The position numbers and the translations under genes were made by a program. This document shows, piece after piece, positions 1-13,509 of a DNA stretch of 64,000 nucleotides. The notes beneath the pieces were generated by a model. That model did not search any database. It had not been told where the DNA came from and worked only from the letters and a program-made list of their open reading frames with translations. The stretch is taken from the NCBI GenBank assembly GCA_951812925.1, contig OX638368.1:129045309-129109308 (forward strand), written 5' to 3'. Source of the DNA: Calliopum simillimum. Its lineage: Eukaryota > Arthropoda > Insecta > Diptera > Lauxaniidae. Numbering within the stretch: the first letter of the stretch is position 1; the number at the start of each line of letters is the position of its first letter.

Positions 1-2562
1 CAATTTGTTGCTAAAACCAAACAACACAAGAGAAACATATGATGACAGTCGCAACTAAAAATATGATTACACTATTGTTGCTACTTATGTTTAAGACAGA
101 TTCCATTTCAAATTTTTCGAAATTTGCAGTTGGGCTCTCAGATTTTTATAAAAATTTGCAGAGCTGTTCTAAGTGCTTAGTATAAAGACCTCTCATTATT
201 ATTTTTGCGGTAACGGGTTGTAGGGAATAAAAAAAGCGACTTGGGGTCTTACTTATAAGAATACTGAGCTCCCACTGCGGCTTACATATTTTGCATTATG
301 TAGCCCATCTGGCGCATAACCTAGAGTTATATTTGATTTATTGTAAACACATTTTTGCTTAGTCTATGAAATAGCGCTACATTCCTTTAAATTATCAATC
401 ACTTGCATGCCATAATATCAATTGAAATGACACATACGATTTCCAGTTGGGCAACTATGTATTATTGCCTCAATCGTTTATTTTTGTAAAAAAAATACCC
501 GCAGATTTTTTGAAACGTTTCATACTTTTAGTATGAAGTCCGAATTGTTAGGCACCCCAAAAAATGCAAAATGCATGTTAACTATTTATGCAATGAATAA
601 ATGCTTATCAAAAAACATAACAAAAACAAAAAATTCGGTTATTTCGGTTTTTCCGGTTTTTTATCAGTCAATGTTTTTTCATTCTTAAGAGTGAAAAAGT
701 TTTTATTTCCGGTTTATTTTACAATGCCAAAAGCAAGTGTAATTAGTTTGGAAACAAAGCTGTAATTTAGAAAATTTTTAATTTTCTTAATATGTACTCA
801 GATTTGATTTGATTTGACGTCACATTTTATTACAAATTTGAAGCTTGCCTTTCCTTAAAAGTATGACGTAGCTTATATGTAGAAGACCCGATAGAGGGAT
901 ATGCTAGTCGCGTTATACTGTTCGCTTCGCTTCACTTGACATGAAATCAAATCTTATTCACTTGTCTCAAATAGCTTCGGAGGTATGACAAATTTGGATT
1001 TTTCGATTGGGACCAAAAGTTTTTTGCTTGGTCGTAACGCAACATAACGAAACGTACAACCCTTCCCCCCCACTAGTAACGTAAAAAAACCAAATTTTGG
1101 TAATTTTAATTTTAATTTTTTATCGCATGTAACTCTTCGTAACAAATTGCCTGACCCCCTCCCCCTTGCGCGTTACGTAATATGAGAACGGCCCGTTATA
1201 TAAGTTCTTTAAATTAGCTTAACTTTATTCTAGGGGCATTACCCCGTTTGCTTCACTTTACCTGAAATCAAATCTTATTCCCCTTTGTCAAATAGTTACA
1301 GAGATATGACAAATTTTGTTACTTTAGATGGAGGAGGCGCTGACCCGCCCTTTTTTATTGAAAGTTTTGTTTTGAGTGCCAATGAATGACATACGCCCGA
1401 GTCAATTTATTTCAGAGATACGACGAATTTGGGGTAGAAGAGACGTGGCACTATTCATTTTTTTATTGAATGCTATTAATTCAAGTATTGTTCACATATG
1501 TACCAAATCTTATTCACGCATGTCAAATAGTTTTAAAGATAGAATTGATTGTTTCGAATAAAGCCACTTATTCTCATATAAATAGCGTTTTTCCGACCTT
1601 CAACGGCCTGGGGCCGAGGTCAAATATTTTCCGATCGAGACCAACATTTTTTGCTTGATATTTATACCAATAGAAAACTTTTTAGCCCCTGGAAGCAAGG
1701 TATTTCACATTTTTACTTTTTACTTTAATGGAGGCTATTCTCAACTAGTACTCGTACTACCTAAAAGAAAAAAATAATTTTAAAAAAATCTGAATTTCGA
1801 ATAAAAAATGGTTAAAATATTAAAAAAATCGAGGTTTTTGATTTTTCATTTTAAAGAACTTTTTGTCAGTTTTAAACCAGGTTCGACCGCACTTTGATAT
1901 TCCAATAATTTTGTATTCTGGACCACTCTAAATTCGTACATATTGCAACAAAGAAATATCACTTCTCTACTTTTATTGACTGGTCAAATAAAATATCGTA
2001 AGTAGCTAAGCAAAAAAATGCGAAAATCGATAAATCACAAAATGTTTTTTCTTTCTGTTTTTTGTAGATGTTTGTTAATTTATGTTAAAAATAATTGAAA
2101 AAAAAATAAATAAATTTAAATTATTTGTGTGGTTAAAAATAAAATAACAAGAATTCAACATTTTTTTATGCAAATGAGTCATTTTTTGCTCTAAGCTCGT
2201 TGATATCAACATGCATTAAGATAAAGAAACAACAAAAACTTCTAAATATGGTCACAATTATAAAATTAGCAGCTGAATCATTTAAAAAAAGCTGAGGTGC
2301 CAAGTTGATGAATACTTTTGATTTCTTTATACTATACTCAACAATGCAAAGAAGTTATTTTGGCGACAATAGAAAAAATAATAGCAAGTTTATTGCTCAA
2401 CACATATTGGTCCAGAGGAGTAGTTTTCTAGCTCTGTACTAAAAGTGGGATTTCTATGAAACTGAAAACTACATAAATGATTTGTTGGTACATATTTCGT
2501 CTTTGGGTTGTTGGCTTAGACAAGTTCCATAGAACTGAAACAACGTTTAAAATTGCATATTA
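1..2562. other. AT-rich intergenic DNA with degenerate tandem repeat
   Basis: No supported gene. Short ORFs here have no recognisable motif and low-complexity composition. Positions about 925-1560 hold three diverged copies of one unit: a 'gaaatcaaatcttattc' phrase at about 941, 1265 and 1500, each followed by 'gtcaaatag' and 'gatatgacaaatttg'-like text. This is an old degenerate tandem array with spacing of roughly 235-325 bases. The rest is A/T runs. Confidence 0.5.
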
Positions 2563-2570
2563 GCTTAGTG

Positions 2571-2738
2571 CAGTGGCGGATCCAAGGGGAGGTGATGGGG
2601 GCGATCGGCCTTCCCTCTCGATCCAAGTGATAAAATTTTTTTTTTTAAATTATATGTAAAGATTTAAGAAACATTCTGTTATTATCTAGAAATGTAGTCA
2701 ATCGGGCCCCCCTCTTGACAATGCTGGATCCGCCACTG
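2571..2738. mobile_element. hAT-type MITE, 168 bp, with 8-bp target duplication
   Basis: The element begins CAGTGGCGGATCC and ends with its exact inverse GGATCCGCCACTG. It is flanked on both sides by the same eight bases, GCTTAGTG (2563-2570 and 2739-2746). Terminal inverted repeats starting CAG and an 8-bp duplication are hallmarks of the hAT superfamily. It has no coding capacity, so it is a non-autonomous miniature element. The intact duplication suggests a fairly recent insertion. Confidence 0.85.
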
Positions 2739-3344
2739 GCTTAGTGTAGTTTCATTTCTTATGAAATTTTTAGTAAAGTTATATATAAAATGTCATTAAG
2801 TAACACACTTAAAAATTCTTAAAGTTATTTGGGAGAACACGCCCTGCTAAGGTGGAAACACCTGCAATCGGTATTGAATTTGTTCCAAAGGAACAACTAT
2901 ACCAAATATCAATAAATAACACAAAAAACAATTATGATATATCAATACGTATTAACACACAAACAAAACTGGCAAAAGTCGGCTTCGCAGCCGGGCAAGG
3001 CTGGTGCAGTGGTAACGACTTCTGCTACGAACCTGGAGATCCTTGGTTCGACTCCCGCCCAGACCAAAAAACACAAAAAGTTTTCAAACTTGTAATTTTT
3101 CAATTAAAATTAATTTAATAAAATAAATATAATTATAATTACAACAAAAATAGTCTGATGAGTCTTTGTGGCGAAAAACGAAACATATGTCACTATGGCC
3201 GTGTTTTTAATCCGTTCCTTGATTTGTCATAATTATGTGTTAGAAAAATGCATTGATAGATTTATATGTAAATCGATCTTTGCAAATATATGACTAAAAG
3301 TTCAATTAAAAGTTAAAAAACAATTTGTTTTTCTTTCAGTAATA
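2739..3344. other. intergenic stretch with SINE-like tRNA remnant
   Basis: Non-coding between the hAT MITE and the first foldback. The only recognisable item is the tRNA-like block at 2991-3065. The ORF at 2852-3118 merely spans this block and is not a gene. Confidence 0.5.
2991..3065 (+). repeat. tRNA-derived SINE-like head with A and B boxes
   Basis: The block contains a Pol III A-box-like stretch (GCTGGTGCAGTGGTAACG, from 3000) and a good B box (GGTTCGACTCC, 3045-3055) at normal tRNA spacing. The T-arm and acceptor stem pair poorly and a short A-rich tail follows (from 3066). This fits a tRNA-derived SINE promoter region better than a working tRNA. Confidence 0.5.
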
Positions 3345-4733
3345 GTACAATCATTTGGGAGAAAAAAATGATGTTACCTGGAAAGTTTTGCGGGATTTCT
3401 GCAAATGAGTTATTTTATAGATTTCGATATGCTCTTTCAGAATTTCAACTTTGCTACCTCGTATCGTGTTCGCTCGAGCCGCCATATTGGAAAAATGGCG
3501 TCCAAAATCAGTTTTTTACAAATATCTCTTTAACGGTTATATTTAGAGAAAAATTTTTTAGGACAATGTTGTAGCTTATAAAATTTTCTATAAAAATGAC
3601 CTTTGAATTGTTTTCGTACGACTTATAACTCAGGAGATATCTTTATTCAAAATTTTAGAAAAATTAGTAAATTGCGAATGCCACTCATGAGTAGGCACAG
3701 TGATGTGTCAAGCTTATAATTACGATAACTTATGAACGGTAAGTTGCACGTTTAAAATAAAAACACCAATTTATAGGGAACAACTTGCGCTACAAATTAC
3801 ATACAATTTTTTTTTTCATATCACCTATAGTTAAGGAGATATTTTTCCCACAAACCTAAAATTTTGAAAAAAAAGTTTTTTCAAAATGGCTCATAAACGG
3901 TTCGTCCTAGAAAAAAAATTGACCATGCATTTTGTAGAACGTTTAATTCCCTATAAGAGTCTCTTCGAACTGTTTTTTCGTCAGACTTACCCTTCATGAG
4001 ATATCGCGACTTGAAAATCATTCAAAATTGAACATAGTAGGGCGCATAGAACAATATTCAATTTGAATGATTTTCAAGTCACGATATCTCATGAAGGGTA
4101 AGTCTGACGAAAAAACAGCTCGAAAAGACCCTTATAGGGAATTGAACGTTCTACAAAATGCATGGACAATTTTTTTTCTAGGGCGAACCGTTTAGGAGCC
4201 ATTTTGAAAAAACTTTTTTTTTCAAAATTTTAGGTTTGTGGGAAAAATATCTCCTTAACTATAGGTGATATGAAAAAAAATAGTATGTAATTTGTAGCGC
4301 AAGTTATTTCCTATAAATAAGTGTTTTTATTTTAAACGTGCAACTTACCGTTCATAAGTTATCGTAATTATAAGCTTGACACATCACTGTGCCTACTCAT
4401 GAGTGGCATTCGCAATTTACTAATTTTTCTAAAATTTTGAATAAAGATATCTCCTGAGTTATAAGTCGTACGAAAACAACTCAAAGGTCATTTTTATAGA
4501 AAATTTTATAAGCTACAACATTGTCCTAAAAAATTTTTCTCTAAATATAACCGTTAAAGAGATATTTGTAAAAAACTGATTTTGGACGCCATTTTTCCAA
4601 TATGGCGGCTCGAGCGAACACGATACGAGGTAGCAAAGTTGAAATTCTGAAAGAGCACATCGAAATCTATAAAATAACTCATCTGCAGAAATCCCGCAAA
4701 ACTTTCCAGGTAAAACTACCAAATGACTGTACT
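3345..4733. mobile_element. foldback element, family A, copy 1 (about 1.39 kb palindrome)
   Basis: Two arms of almost 700 bp are near-perfect inverse complements meeting at about 4035. Ends are AGTACAATCATTTGG on the left and the inverse of AGTACAGTCATTTGG on the right. The same 69-codon reading frame appears on opposite strands in the two arms, which is a by-product of the palindrome and not a gene. No transposase is seen. A second copy lies at 13518-15658. Confidence 0.8.
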
Positions 4734-7469
4734 ATAATTTTTAAAAAAATTTCGAAAAAAAAAAAATTGTAAAATTATTAAAAAAAAAGTTTAAAAAAAT
4801 TCAAAAAAATTTCACTCGTATTTCTTGAACGATTCTAAGCATTTAAAGAGTTTGGCCTGCCGCGGGCGTTCAAAAGCCAAAAACTCTCATCTAGCGACCG
4901 AATCTCATAATTTTAAAGTTTATTAATTATGCTATAACTTAAAGTACTTTTAAAAAAAATTTAATGGGGGTTTTTTTAAAAAAAAATTCTAAAGTATTTT
5001 TAAGTTTAAAAAATTTTGGTGAAATTTTTTTCACCAAATAATATTTTTTTATAAAAAGAACACTTAAAAATGAATTGGACCAGTTACTAACATATATCAA
5101 TTTACAAACTTTGGTGTAAGCTATAAATTTTTGAAAAAACACCCTTTTCATGAAAATGACTAAAAACGCCAATTTCAACACCCTGTATTTTAACAACAAA
5201 TGGTACTAGAACTAAATCTTCCCAGATTGTTATATTTGCACACCGGATCTACCATATTGCCAAATTTGAGCGAAATCGGAGACTTGTTTTGCTTCATATA
5301 CCAAATACGGCTCATTAAGTTTTTAAGGGGCGTGATTTAGTCCATTTTTCCAATAGAACTAAGCGGTGTGATGTATATTAGTATAGAATGAAGATCGGAC
5401 TTCATTTTGACCTTGTGGGAGTTCTCAAAAAGGAGTGGACTATGCAATATATTTTGATGAAATTTGGTGCGCCCTAAGTTGACTAAGGGCGTTATTGCGT
5501 GCAACGCCTCAATAACTTTACAATGCCGTGAACATCGAACATCACGTGCCGTAGCTATGAAAAAAATATCATTTTGGCTAGTTTAGAGTGGTCCAAAATT
5601 TTTTTTATCACCCAGTAAGGTAAACTTTGAAATAGGCGGCGGTTTTTCAAATATTTTTTTATCGACCCAGCCTAATAAACACAGTACTTATTTTCAAACA
5701 AATTTGGGTATCCATTCTGTGACGAAAAACAAGTTATGAGCAAAAAACATTGTCATTACTTATTATTGACCTAATAATGACCTGCACGATAATCGCTACG
5801 AAAAATCGCCATACGGCAGTGTAAAGTAATTGTTTGAGCAAAAATTTGAAGCCGGATCAGACCTTATCTAAAAACTGCGATGGAAGAGTGGGGTGGTCCA
5901 CTTGAAAAAAACGTCCCATATATTATATAAATTTGTTTACATAATTAAATTGACTCTGATTGTCTACGAAATAATCCATTTTGCAAAGAAATCAAAATCT
6001 GATACTTCTGAAGTGTCCATTTTTATGATATTTTATGATATGTGGAATTTAAATCTATAAAATATTTTTGTTTTATTAATTTTCAACTGGGTTATTGCAC
6101 CAAACAACAATACGTAAAGCAGAAGCCTTAAATATCCAATACAAATTGGGTCAATAAAAATCAGGTTTCATTTTCATTTTAAATGCATCTATTAGATGTT
6201 GATATTTTATACCAAAATTAGGATGTGCACACACTCATTCATGTTTCTAGACGTTTCGCAATACCTACTTTGTACTCGTATCTGTAACTAATGTTGCTTT
6301 TGCCATTTAGATGTCATGGCAGCTTTTACTATTATTATTTTTTTTTTTTTTGAAACGAACTTGTCAATCAATTCATGTTGTTACTTTATATGGTATTAAC
6401 TCACACAGGCTTTAAATTTTTTAAATGGTAAATAATTTTCATGTCTATAAGGTTTTACATTTTTTTTTTATTTAATTTTTAATCTGAATATAAATATTTT
6501 CAAGTTAAGACAAGATAAAAAAAACATTGTTTAATTTAAATTTCACGGGTTTTTTGGGAATAAAACCATTGATTTCGTGGAAAAGTCAATGCATGTGTTG
6601 TTTAGTGGCCTATTTTTCATCTTTAATTAAGTGGACAACAAAGCTAAGGACACAAATAAGGCAATAATAATCGATCGTTTAATAACCAATAACCAAGCCA
6701 TTCGACTTTTTTTTGAATAAAATAATATAGTAAAGTATACTGTTTACAAAAAAGCAAAAAAATTTTGAAAAATATCGAACAGTGTAATTTTCTTGCTATT
6801 TGAAAAAAGAAATCAGCAGATGGCTCACACCTACCTCACATATTTATTTCTTATATGTATCTGAATGGATTTTAAAAAAAGTAGCGCATCTTGCTAAAAA
6901 TATGCACAAAAGGTAATGCAAAACACATGTCCTCCATGTAAAAATAATATTGGCAAATAATATACATATGCGGCATGGCATGTTGGATAAAATCTTTCGC
7001 CACTAAAACGCATAATTTGTAACAAGGCGTTAATGCAAAAGACCCAATGAAAAGTTTTGATATTTCAGAAGTTTTTTTGTAAATTTTTTTTTTTAACTCG
7101 AAAAAAAAGAGTGGGAACTGGGAAAATTTAAACTGTCAAAGTTCTTAGAAAACTTTGCAACGGACAAATCTAGAATATATGGAAAATAATAACAATACAA
7201 ATTCGCCCCTTGAGACCGATGGGGTCACATAGAACCCCAAGGATTAGTTTTCTATCCTTTAGTCAATATCTGGCAACTCTGAAAAAGCAGTATTGATCAA
7301 ATTTATGTTATAAGTATGAAATTCGACCTGGAGCCAAACAAGCGGAACACAGATAGGCTTGGCTTCGGTCTCAAAGGGTTAACGATAAATTTGCTAATTA
7401 AAATGCAAAATTAGTCTTAAAGTCAGTGAGGTTTTCATTTTCGGTTTATGGGCTACAAAAAGGAATATA
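4734..7469. other. AT-rich intergenic DNA, nothing recognised
   Basis: About 2.7 kb with long A and T runs. No ORF has a recognisable motif and no RNA gene was seen. A phrase near 5700-5755 ('gggtatccattctgtgac', then 'agttatgag') recurs in diverged form near 9945, 10345 and 11590, so part of it is an old dispersed repeat. Confidence 0.45.
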
Positions 7470-7769
7470 AGGTTGCGATCAGAGTGCGCGCTTTAGCTTT
7501 TAAAACAGTGTAGGACGATTTGTATGAAAAAAGCTCAAGGCGATCAAAATAAAAGCATTGCGAGGCTAGAACTGTAGCGTTATGGCGCTTTGTATTTCGC
7601 CGCGGCGAAAACGCATTTTTGTGTGTGTTTCCAGTCGAATTAGAACATAAAAATAAAAGAAATGGTAAGCAAAATACAATGGGTAAATAAAGGATAATGC
7701 ACCCACCGTGATCGCTATACTAAACTTCGAGCACAACTTTGCTCAAAGCGGGCACTCTGATCGTAACCT
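7470..7769. mobile_element. MITE-like element with about 20-bp terminal inverted repeats
   Basis: The left end (AAGGTTGCGATCAGAGTGC) is mirrored at the right end (GCACTCTGATCGTAACCTAA) 300 bp away. Inverted similarity continues weakly inward (CGCTTTAGC against GCTCAAAGCG). There is no coding capacity. The superfamily is unassigned because a target duplication could not be fixed. Confidence 0.55.
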
Positions 7770-8185
7770 AAGATTTTTAAAAACTTTTAAAATGCGATAT
7801 ACATATTTTAAATGGGATCAGTAATGAGCAAAAAATGTCATACACCCTTAGGTTGCTTCTCTAAATCGTATCTACATGGCACACGAGAAAATATTAATAA
7901 TTTTCTATTATTCCAGCGCGCGTGAGAACACATGTGGTATATTAACTACTTATGTTCTTGTGATGGTTACTGCCAAACGGATAAAACTCGTTGCATGAAA
8001 TTTGCTACAGATGACAGCAATGTTACTACAAGAAGAAAAAAATTAGTACTTGGTACTTTATTCCTCATAAATTTCACCCGAATTTCAAGTCAGAATAGTG
8101 ACAACTCCACACCGAAGTAAATTTCATCTTACTGTTTTAGTCAGAAACGTAAAGATCAAAGAACAAAAAAATAAATAAACTGACC
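7770..8185. other. intergenic, no feature seen
   Basis: Non-coding stretch between the MITE-like element and a tRNA-like block. The small ORF at 7932-8120 has no recognisable motif or promoter. Confidence 0.4.
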
Positions 8186-8252
8186 GCACAAGGGTACGAA
8201 CCCTGCCCATCCGTGTGATAGGTAGACACACACCCCCTTGCGCTACTTGCGC
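8186..8252 (-). repeat. degenerate tRNA-like SINE head
   Basis: On the minus strand a perfect-length 7-bp acceptor-like stem (GCGCAAG with CTTGTGC) encloses a B-box-like GGGTTCGTACCC. The span is only 67 bases, the T-arm overlaps the acceptor 3' strand, and the anticodon loop is abnormal, so it is not a functional tRNA. The adjoining A/T-rich phrase and CTGACCG recur at about 53580, which suggests a SINE family. Confidence 0.4.
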
Positions 8253-8289
8253 ATATGATGAAGAAGCATAAAATTTATATATGGGCATA

Positions 8290-8880
8290 TCCGAAAATAG
8301 TCTCCTCTAAATTTCGTAAAAAAAGAAAAATACTAAGCTTTAGGTCAAAGATATTTAGAGTTTTTCGATTTTTGCTCGACATGGGGGTATTAAATTAAAA
8401 AAAAACCTCATAAACAAGGTAGATTTATTTTTCGACAAGGAATTTGCTTAAATTTTTCCAGAATTTTAAGACCAGTTATGTGGGCGTTTCATATTGGCCC
8501 TATGCTCCTCCTAGGAGTTAAAGGAGAATACATACATACATATGTGGGAATAAAAAGGGCGATTTAGACCTTTTAACCCATTCTGTCGCCACGACCAACA
8601 TACGATTTTTCTGAGTCTTATTCCGTAATATTTGCCTTATGTGTATTAGCATATCGCCAAAAATCGAATTCTTTAACCAAAATTTAGCGTTTTTCGTTTT
8701 TTACTCTGCAGGAGGCGCTTAAATTATAAGAATATCACCGAAATCAATTTATTTTTTATCAATGAGTTTGTTTGAATTTGTACAGAAGTTTAGGACCTGT
8801 TACGGATATATGGCCGTTATGAGCGATTTAGACTTTTTAGCCCATTCTGTCACGACGACCATACGATTTTTCTGAATTTT
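8290..8880. repeat. two-copy degenerate tandem duplication, period about 265-290 bp
   Basis: The phrase 'gcgatttagac-ttttta-cccattctgtc' followed by 'catacgatttttctga' occurs at about 8559 and again at about 8823. The preceding 200 bases also align between copies (phrases around 'ttgtacagaag/ttccagaattt', 'gacc-gttatg'). It is an old local duplication without coding capacity. Confidence 0.5.
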
Positions 8881-11800
8881 ACTTGGTGCCCCGTAACATA
8901 TCTACTATTTCTGAAATATGTGCTCTCTCGTATACTATCGGGAATCTCGATTTTCCCTAAATTTTTAGATAAAACATCCTCCTGATACCCTCTCAGGTCG
9001 AAATTTTTTTGTTTAACTATTGGGAATTTAATTTTAATTTTTTGACTACCCGAGTGGAGTAAAAATTATGATGCGTATTTTTCACGGTGTACTATACAAT
9101 GTGTAGAAGCCTTTCTAGGAGGTATGCGTGAAAATTCACCTTGACTTGCATTTAACGGCCACCCTAATATACACTTTTCTATATTAATTGAGAATCGCGC
9201 ATATTTCCACATTACTTACAGTTGCAAAAATATAATTCAAGAAACTAATTTTAATTAAAAAAATAAATCAATTTGTAAAAATGTTGATGGCATTTGTCAA
9301 GAAAACTTACATTTTTAGTCGACATTTTGGCGCCTTGAGTATTTCTGTTACAGAGTTTAAAAATAAATTTATTGAATGTTGTTGTTTTTTTTTTCAAATT
9401 TTAAGTTTGAAATAGTTAAACTATGAGATAACTTGTATATTTTTTATAAAACTCTTGAATACTTCTTTTAATTTCTTCAAATATAAATACATATGTGTAT
9501 GTTTGTAAGTAATAAATCACACAGTTTCACTAAATTTTCAAAAACAAATATTTTTTCTCGAAAAAATATTCAACGAATTTACAAACGTGTAACGATCGCG
9601 ACCATATCTCAACTCAACTGAAATCTGCCAACTTTTTGTTGAGAAACTTTTACGCCAACTTTGATTATTCTTCATGAAATTCGCCGATCAGCGTTTATAT
9701 TCTAGCGAATATTCGCACATTTTAGCTGTGATGTTGTAGGTAGGTACTATGTACACTAAACTGGTTCGATTTATATGCAGAAAAAAAAAGTCGTCCACAC
9801 ACCAACTCAAAAGTTTTAAGAACTTTTAAAAGCGTTATCTGCATCATTTATTTTCCGTTCCGAGAAAAACTGAAGCATCACTTTTGATCCTCCTGAATGC
9901 CTATTTTGGCAAAAAAAGAAAAACGTTTTTTGCTTATAACTTAATAGGATACCCAAATTTGATTGAAAAATAAGGATTGTTTTTTACAGAAATTTTGGCT
10001 TTAACAACCTATGGTTTTTTTTTAGTACCTACTATAATATAAAAATATTCGGTTTGATAAAGCGATTTTTTTCACGTTTTTCAAGTACGCGGTAAAAAAC
10101 TCTTTTTTACTCATAATTAACGCATCTTAGAATCATTCGTCAAAAGATTACTGGCCTTTTTTTCAAAATTTTTGGAAATTTTTTTAATTATTTTATATTT
10201 GACCAATTTGTGAAGAATTATAAAATGCCTCAATTCATACATATACTTTGAACAATTCTAAGAACTTTTTGCCTTATACCAACACTTTTTTCGAAAGATT
10301 CCAATGGGGCTCTTTTGATTCTCCGGTAATTGTTCATAACTTTTTTTTTCACAAAATGGATGCCCATATTTGAATGAAAAATACAACTTTGGCTTTAAAA
10401 TACCATACATTTTTTTTTGTAGTATTGTATATCGGCACTTCCACAGAAAGGTTCACCGTGAGCCAAAAATTTAAATCATCATATCTCTGAAAGTATTTAG
10501 CGTACATGAATGAGATTTTGTACTTATGTAAAAAGCACCAAGACAAATAATGTGTAGTGGAACAAATGGGGGTATCACGCCCCCACAAAAACCACTTTAT
10601 CATGCCTCCGAAAATATTTGTCGCTCACGAATGAGATTTAATAGACTGTATACAGAGCGCCAGGAAAAATAATGTTCCCTGGAAAAATGTGCGACGCTAC
10701 GTCTCAAAAAAAAAAAAAAAAAAATTCATAGTTTATGAGATTATGGACACATGTAAGATGAATAGTTACAAATGACATCCTTTGGAAAAATTTGTGATGC
10801 CACGTCAACTTAACAAGATAAGGTGAACCAACATTCACTGGGAAATCCTGGTTTTTTGAAAGATTTTCAATTTAAAATTTGTGGGATGAAAAAAATGCCC
10901 CTGCGACCCTGATTAAAATTAAAATAAAAAATCATTTTTGGTTGAAATCAAAATCAAATTTTTAAGACACATCACTGCACAACATTCTTAAATTAGCAAT
11001 ATTAAAATATTGCCTCAGGTTTCTTTGAAATCGTCGTTTGAATTGTTGGCCACGAAAACCACTTCTGTTTATGTCCCGTGCGACCGCTTCGGTTTTTTGC
11101 AACTATCTTGAAAACCAAAAAATTACCTAAAATCAAGCCTATTGTCAAAATAAAAATCCGTTTTATTTTATCTTTTTTTTTGCTTCAAATGTATTCGCGC
11201 TCAATTCCAATTTGTTGCATACAACCACCTGGATTAACAAATTGACCAAGTGCGGCCACCACAAGAAATTTTTTTTTTTTGTTTAGGAATGCAACGGAAA
11301 ATACTTTCAGAAACGTTCTTTCAAAAAACCTAACGTATACTTTAGGGGTTGCCACCTGATTATTTTCGGATATTTTGTTTAAATCATACTTTTTTTGACC
11401 AAATTCAAATTTTTAGAATAGGAAACGCTCAGATGAAATTTTTAAAAACTGTACAAAAACTTTAGGGTTGCCAGCTGTTTTTTTTTTTTTTTTTTTTTTG
11501 TAAAGCTAAATATATGTATAAATATTAATTATAATATTTTAACGTCAAAATGTTTGCACAAATATAGTTTTTATTTAACAAGAAGATTTGGGCATCAATT
11601 TTGTAAAAAAAAAGTCATGAACAAATAACATTTTTTTTAACCAAAAAGGGCCTTCAGGATAAATTGGAAGTGCTCCTCAGGTTTCAGATATCGTTTTTAA
11701 TTTTTGAGATTGTGTAGGAATGAACCTTAATTTCGACCCAATCTAATGTACATTGTATATAATTGGTCAAATGTTTTTTGGCTTGTTGATTTGTAATACA

Positions 11801-12547
11801 TTTCGTTTGTTTCGGTTTTGTTGTCGTTTTCTTCGTTTTCTCCTTTGACGTGATTTTTAATCACAGCTGATTTTAATTCCTTTTATTCTTTCATATTTTT
11901 TTATTTTGTTATATATTTAATGCATAGTTGGCTTCAATTCTTTTTTCTTTATTTTCTGTTTTGCTGATCAGATTCTTTTTTCGGTTCATTATTTTTGTGA
12001 CATCTGTGAATTCGTGTTTTGCTTAAAAGTTTTTAATGAATAAGCAAAATTGTCCGACTGACTGTTGCAGTGGGGAAGACGTAGGTGAGTGCAGCATGCA
12101 TCGGCGGGATAGCGCAATTTATGGTGCTGTTGACTTGTCGATCACCGCGTGAACTTGCAAGGTGAATTCTAGGTTGCAAACAACTTTCATATGTTATGCA
12201 GTGAAAGCTCTTCGAACCGGACACCAACCATAGTGCGATTTTTTTTTCGGTTACAGGAGATGTCCTCTTCAAAGTGTTCTTAAAGGAAGTTTATCCGTGT
12301 CCAATAGCGTAATGGCTAAAGTAGTAAACTAAATAAAAACTGATCTGATGAGACTATGTACATGTTTATATATATACAATATGTTTATGTGAAAATAGCC
12401 AAAACATATGTTATCAATTTCCATGTTAACACTTGCTTGCATCTGTTGTTGAGAAATTGCAAAAATGACTGCTTAATTAGTTCAATATAAATTTATCAAT
12501 AAGATTTTTTGTTTGAATATTTTATAGCTTTTGACCGCTTATAAGCA
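8881..12547. other. AT-rich intergenic DNA with dispersed repeat fragments
   Basis: No gene supported. Several short phrases recur in diverged form ('tgcccatatttgaatgaaaaata' type at 9945-9985 and 10365-10385; 'aactttaggg-ttgcca' at about 11342 and 11460), indicating old dispersed repeats. Homopolymer runs include about 19 T at 11481. The 9000-9060 segment shares 'aatttttttgtt-actattgggaattt' with 29400-29435. Confidence 0.45.
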
Positions 12548-13509
12548 CGGTGCTCTTGAACAGTCGATAGGTTTTTTGGCTATGTGGAGAAAATCTGTGA
12601 ATGGGGTTTCATTTGTATTAGTTTAGTGGTCTGAAACCGAAACCGAAACCCCGAAATCGTAGCTGATCATCCCCGCGAAATATCGCAAAAATACATATCC
12701 CATATAAAATAAAAAAAATTCAGAAAAAAAACTCAACAAACAAATATAAAAATAGTTATTTCTAATGTATTTTGCAATGTTAAATCCGAATCCAGCCTTA
12801 GAATTGCTGTATCTTATACAGTTTTGGAGATATCTAAGCCTAAACAAGGAAAAAAAAGCCGACGCTATGTTTCATTGCTGTGTTTTGGAGCTATATAACA
12901 GGACATATATCCGTAAATTCTGATGCAGAAATGGAAAACTTTAATCAATCTTCTAAACCTAATTCCAATAATGTCGATATCTTTATTTTCTCGGAGATAT
13001 CCTAACCTAAAAAGTTAAAAAAGTGCTAAAAACGTGTTTTGTCATTATTTCAGTCTACGATATTTCAGAGAAAAATTAAGCTATTGACATAACTTAAATG
13101 CGGTTTTAAAGAAAAAGATTGCAGCTTTCAGATACTGAATCGAATTTTGCATATAAATGTTCTATATTCTAGTTATATAGCTTCAAAATGTAGCAAAAAC
13201 GGTATTTTTTCCTTGCTTAGGCTAAGATATCTCAAAAACCGTTTGAGATATAGCAATTTTATGGCCGGATTCAGATTCAGCATTGCAAAATACATTACAT
13301 ATAACTATTTTTATACTTGTTTGTTGCGTTTTTTTTCCGATTTTTTTTTTTTTTTATATGGGATATGTATTTTTGCGATATTTCGCGGGGATGATCAGCT
13401 ACTATTTCGGGGTTTGCATTTTCCAGACCACTAAACTAATACAAATGAAATCCCATTCACAGATTTTCTCCATATAGCCAAAATACCTATCGACTGTTCA
13501 AGAGCACCG
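12548..13509. mobile_element. foldback element, family B (about 0.96 kb palindrome)
   Basis: The left end CGGTGCTCTTGAACAGTCGA is mirrored at 13490-13509, and inverse identity runs inward for several hundred bases (for example the stretch around GATCATCCCCGCGAAATATC at 12662 and its inverse near 13380). The arms have diverged more than in family A, so it is older. The ORFs in the arms are palindrome by-products. Its right end lies only 8 bp from the family A foldback at 13518. Confidence 0.7.

Noticed and set aside
3368..4722. Two near-identical 68-69-codon ORFs on opposite strands (also at 15438-15647)
   Set aside because: They are the same arm text of the family A palindrome read from both sides. 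No protein motif.
8186..8252. Possible tRNA gene
   Set aside because: The acceptor stem pairs, but the span is only 67 bases, the T-arm overlaps the acceptor and the anticodon loop is abnormal. Kept as SINE-like.
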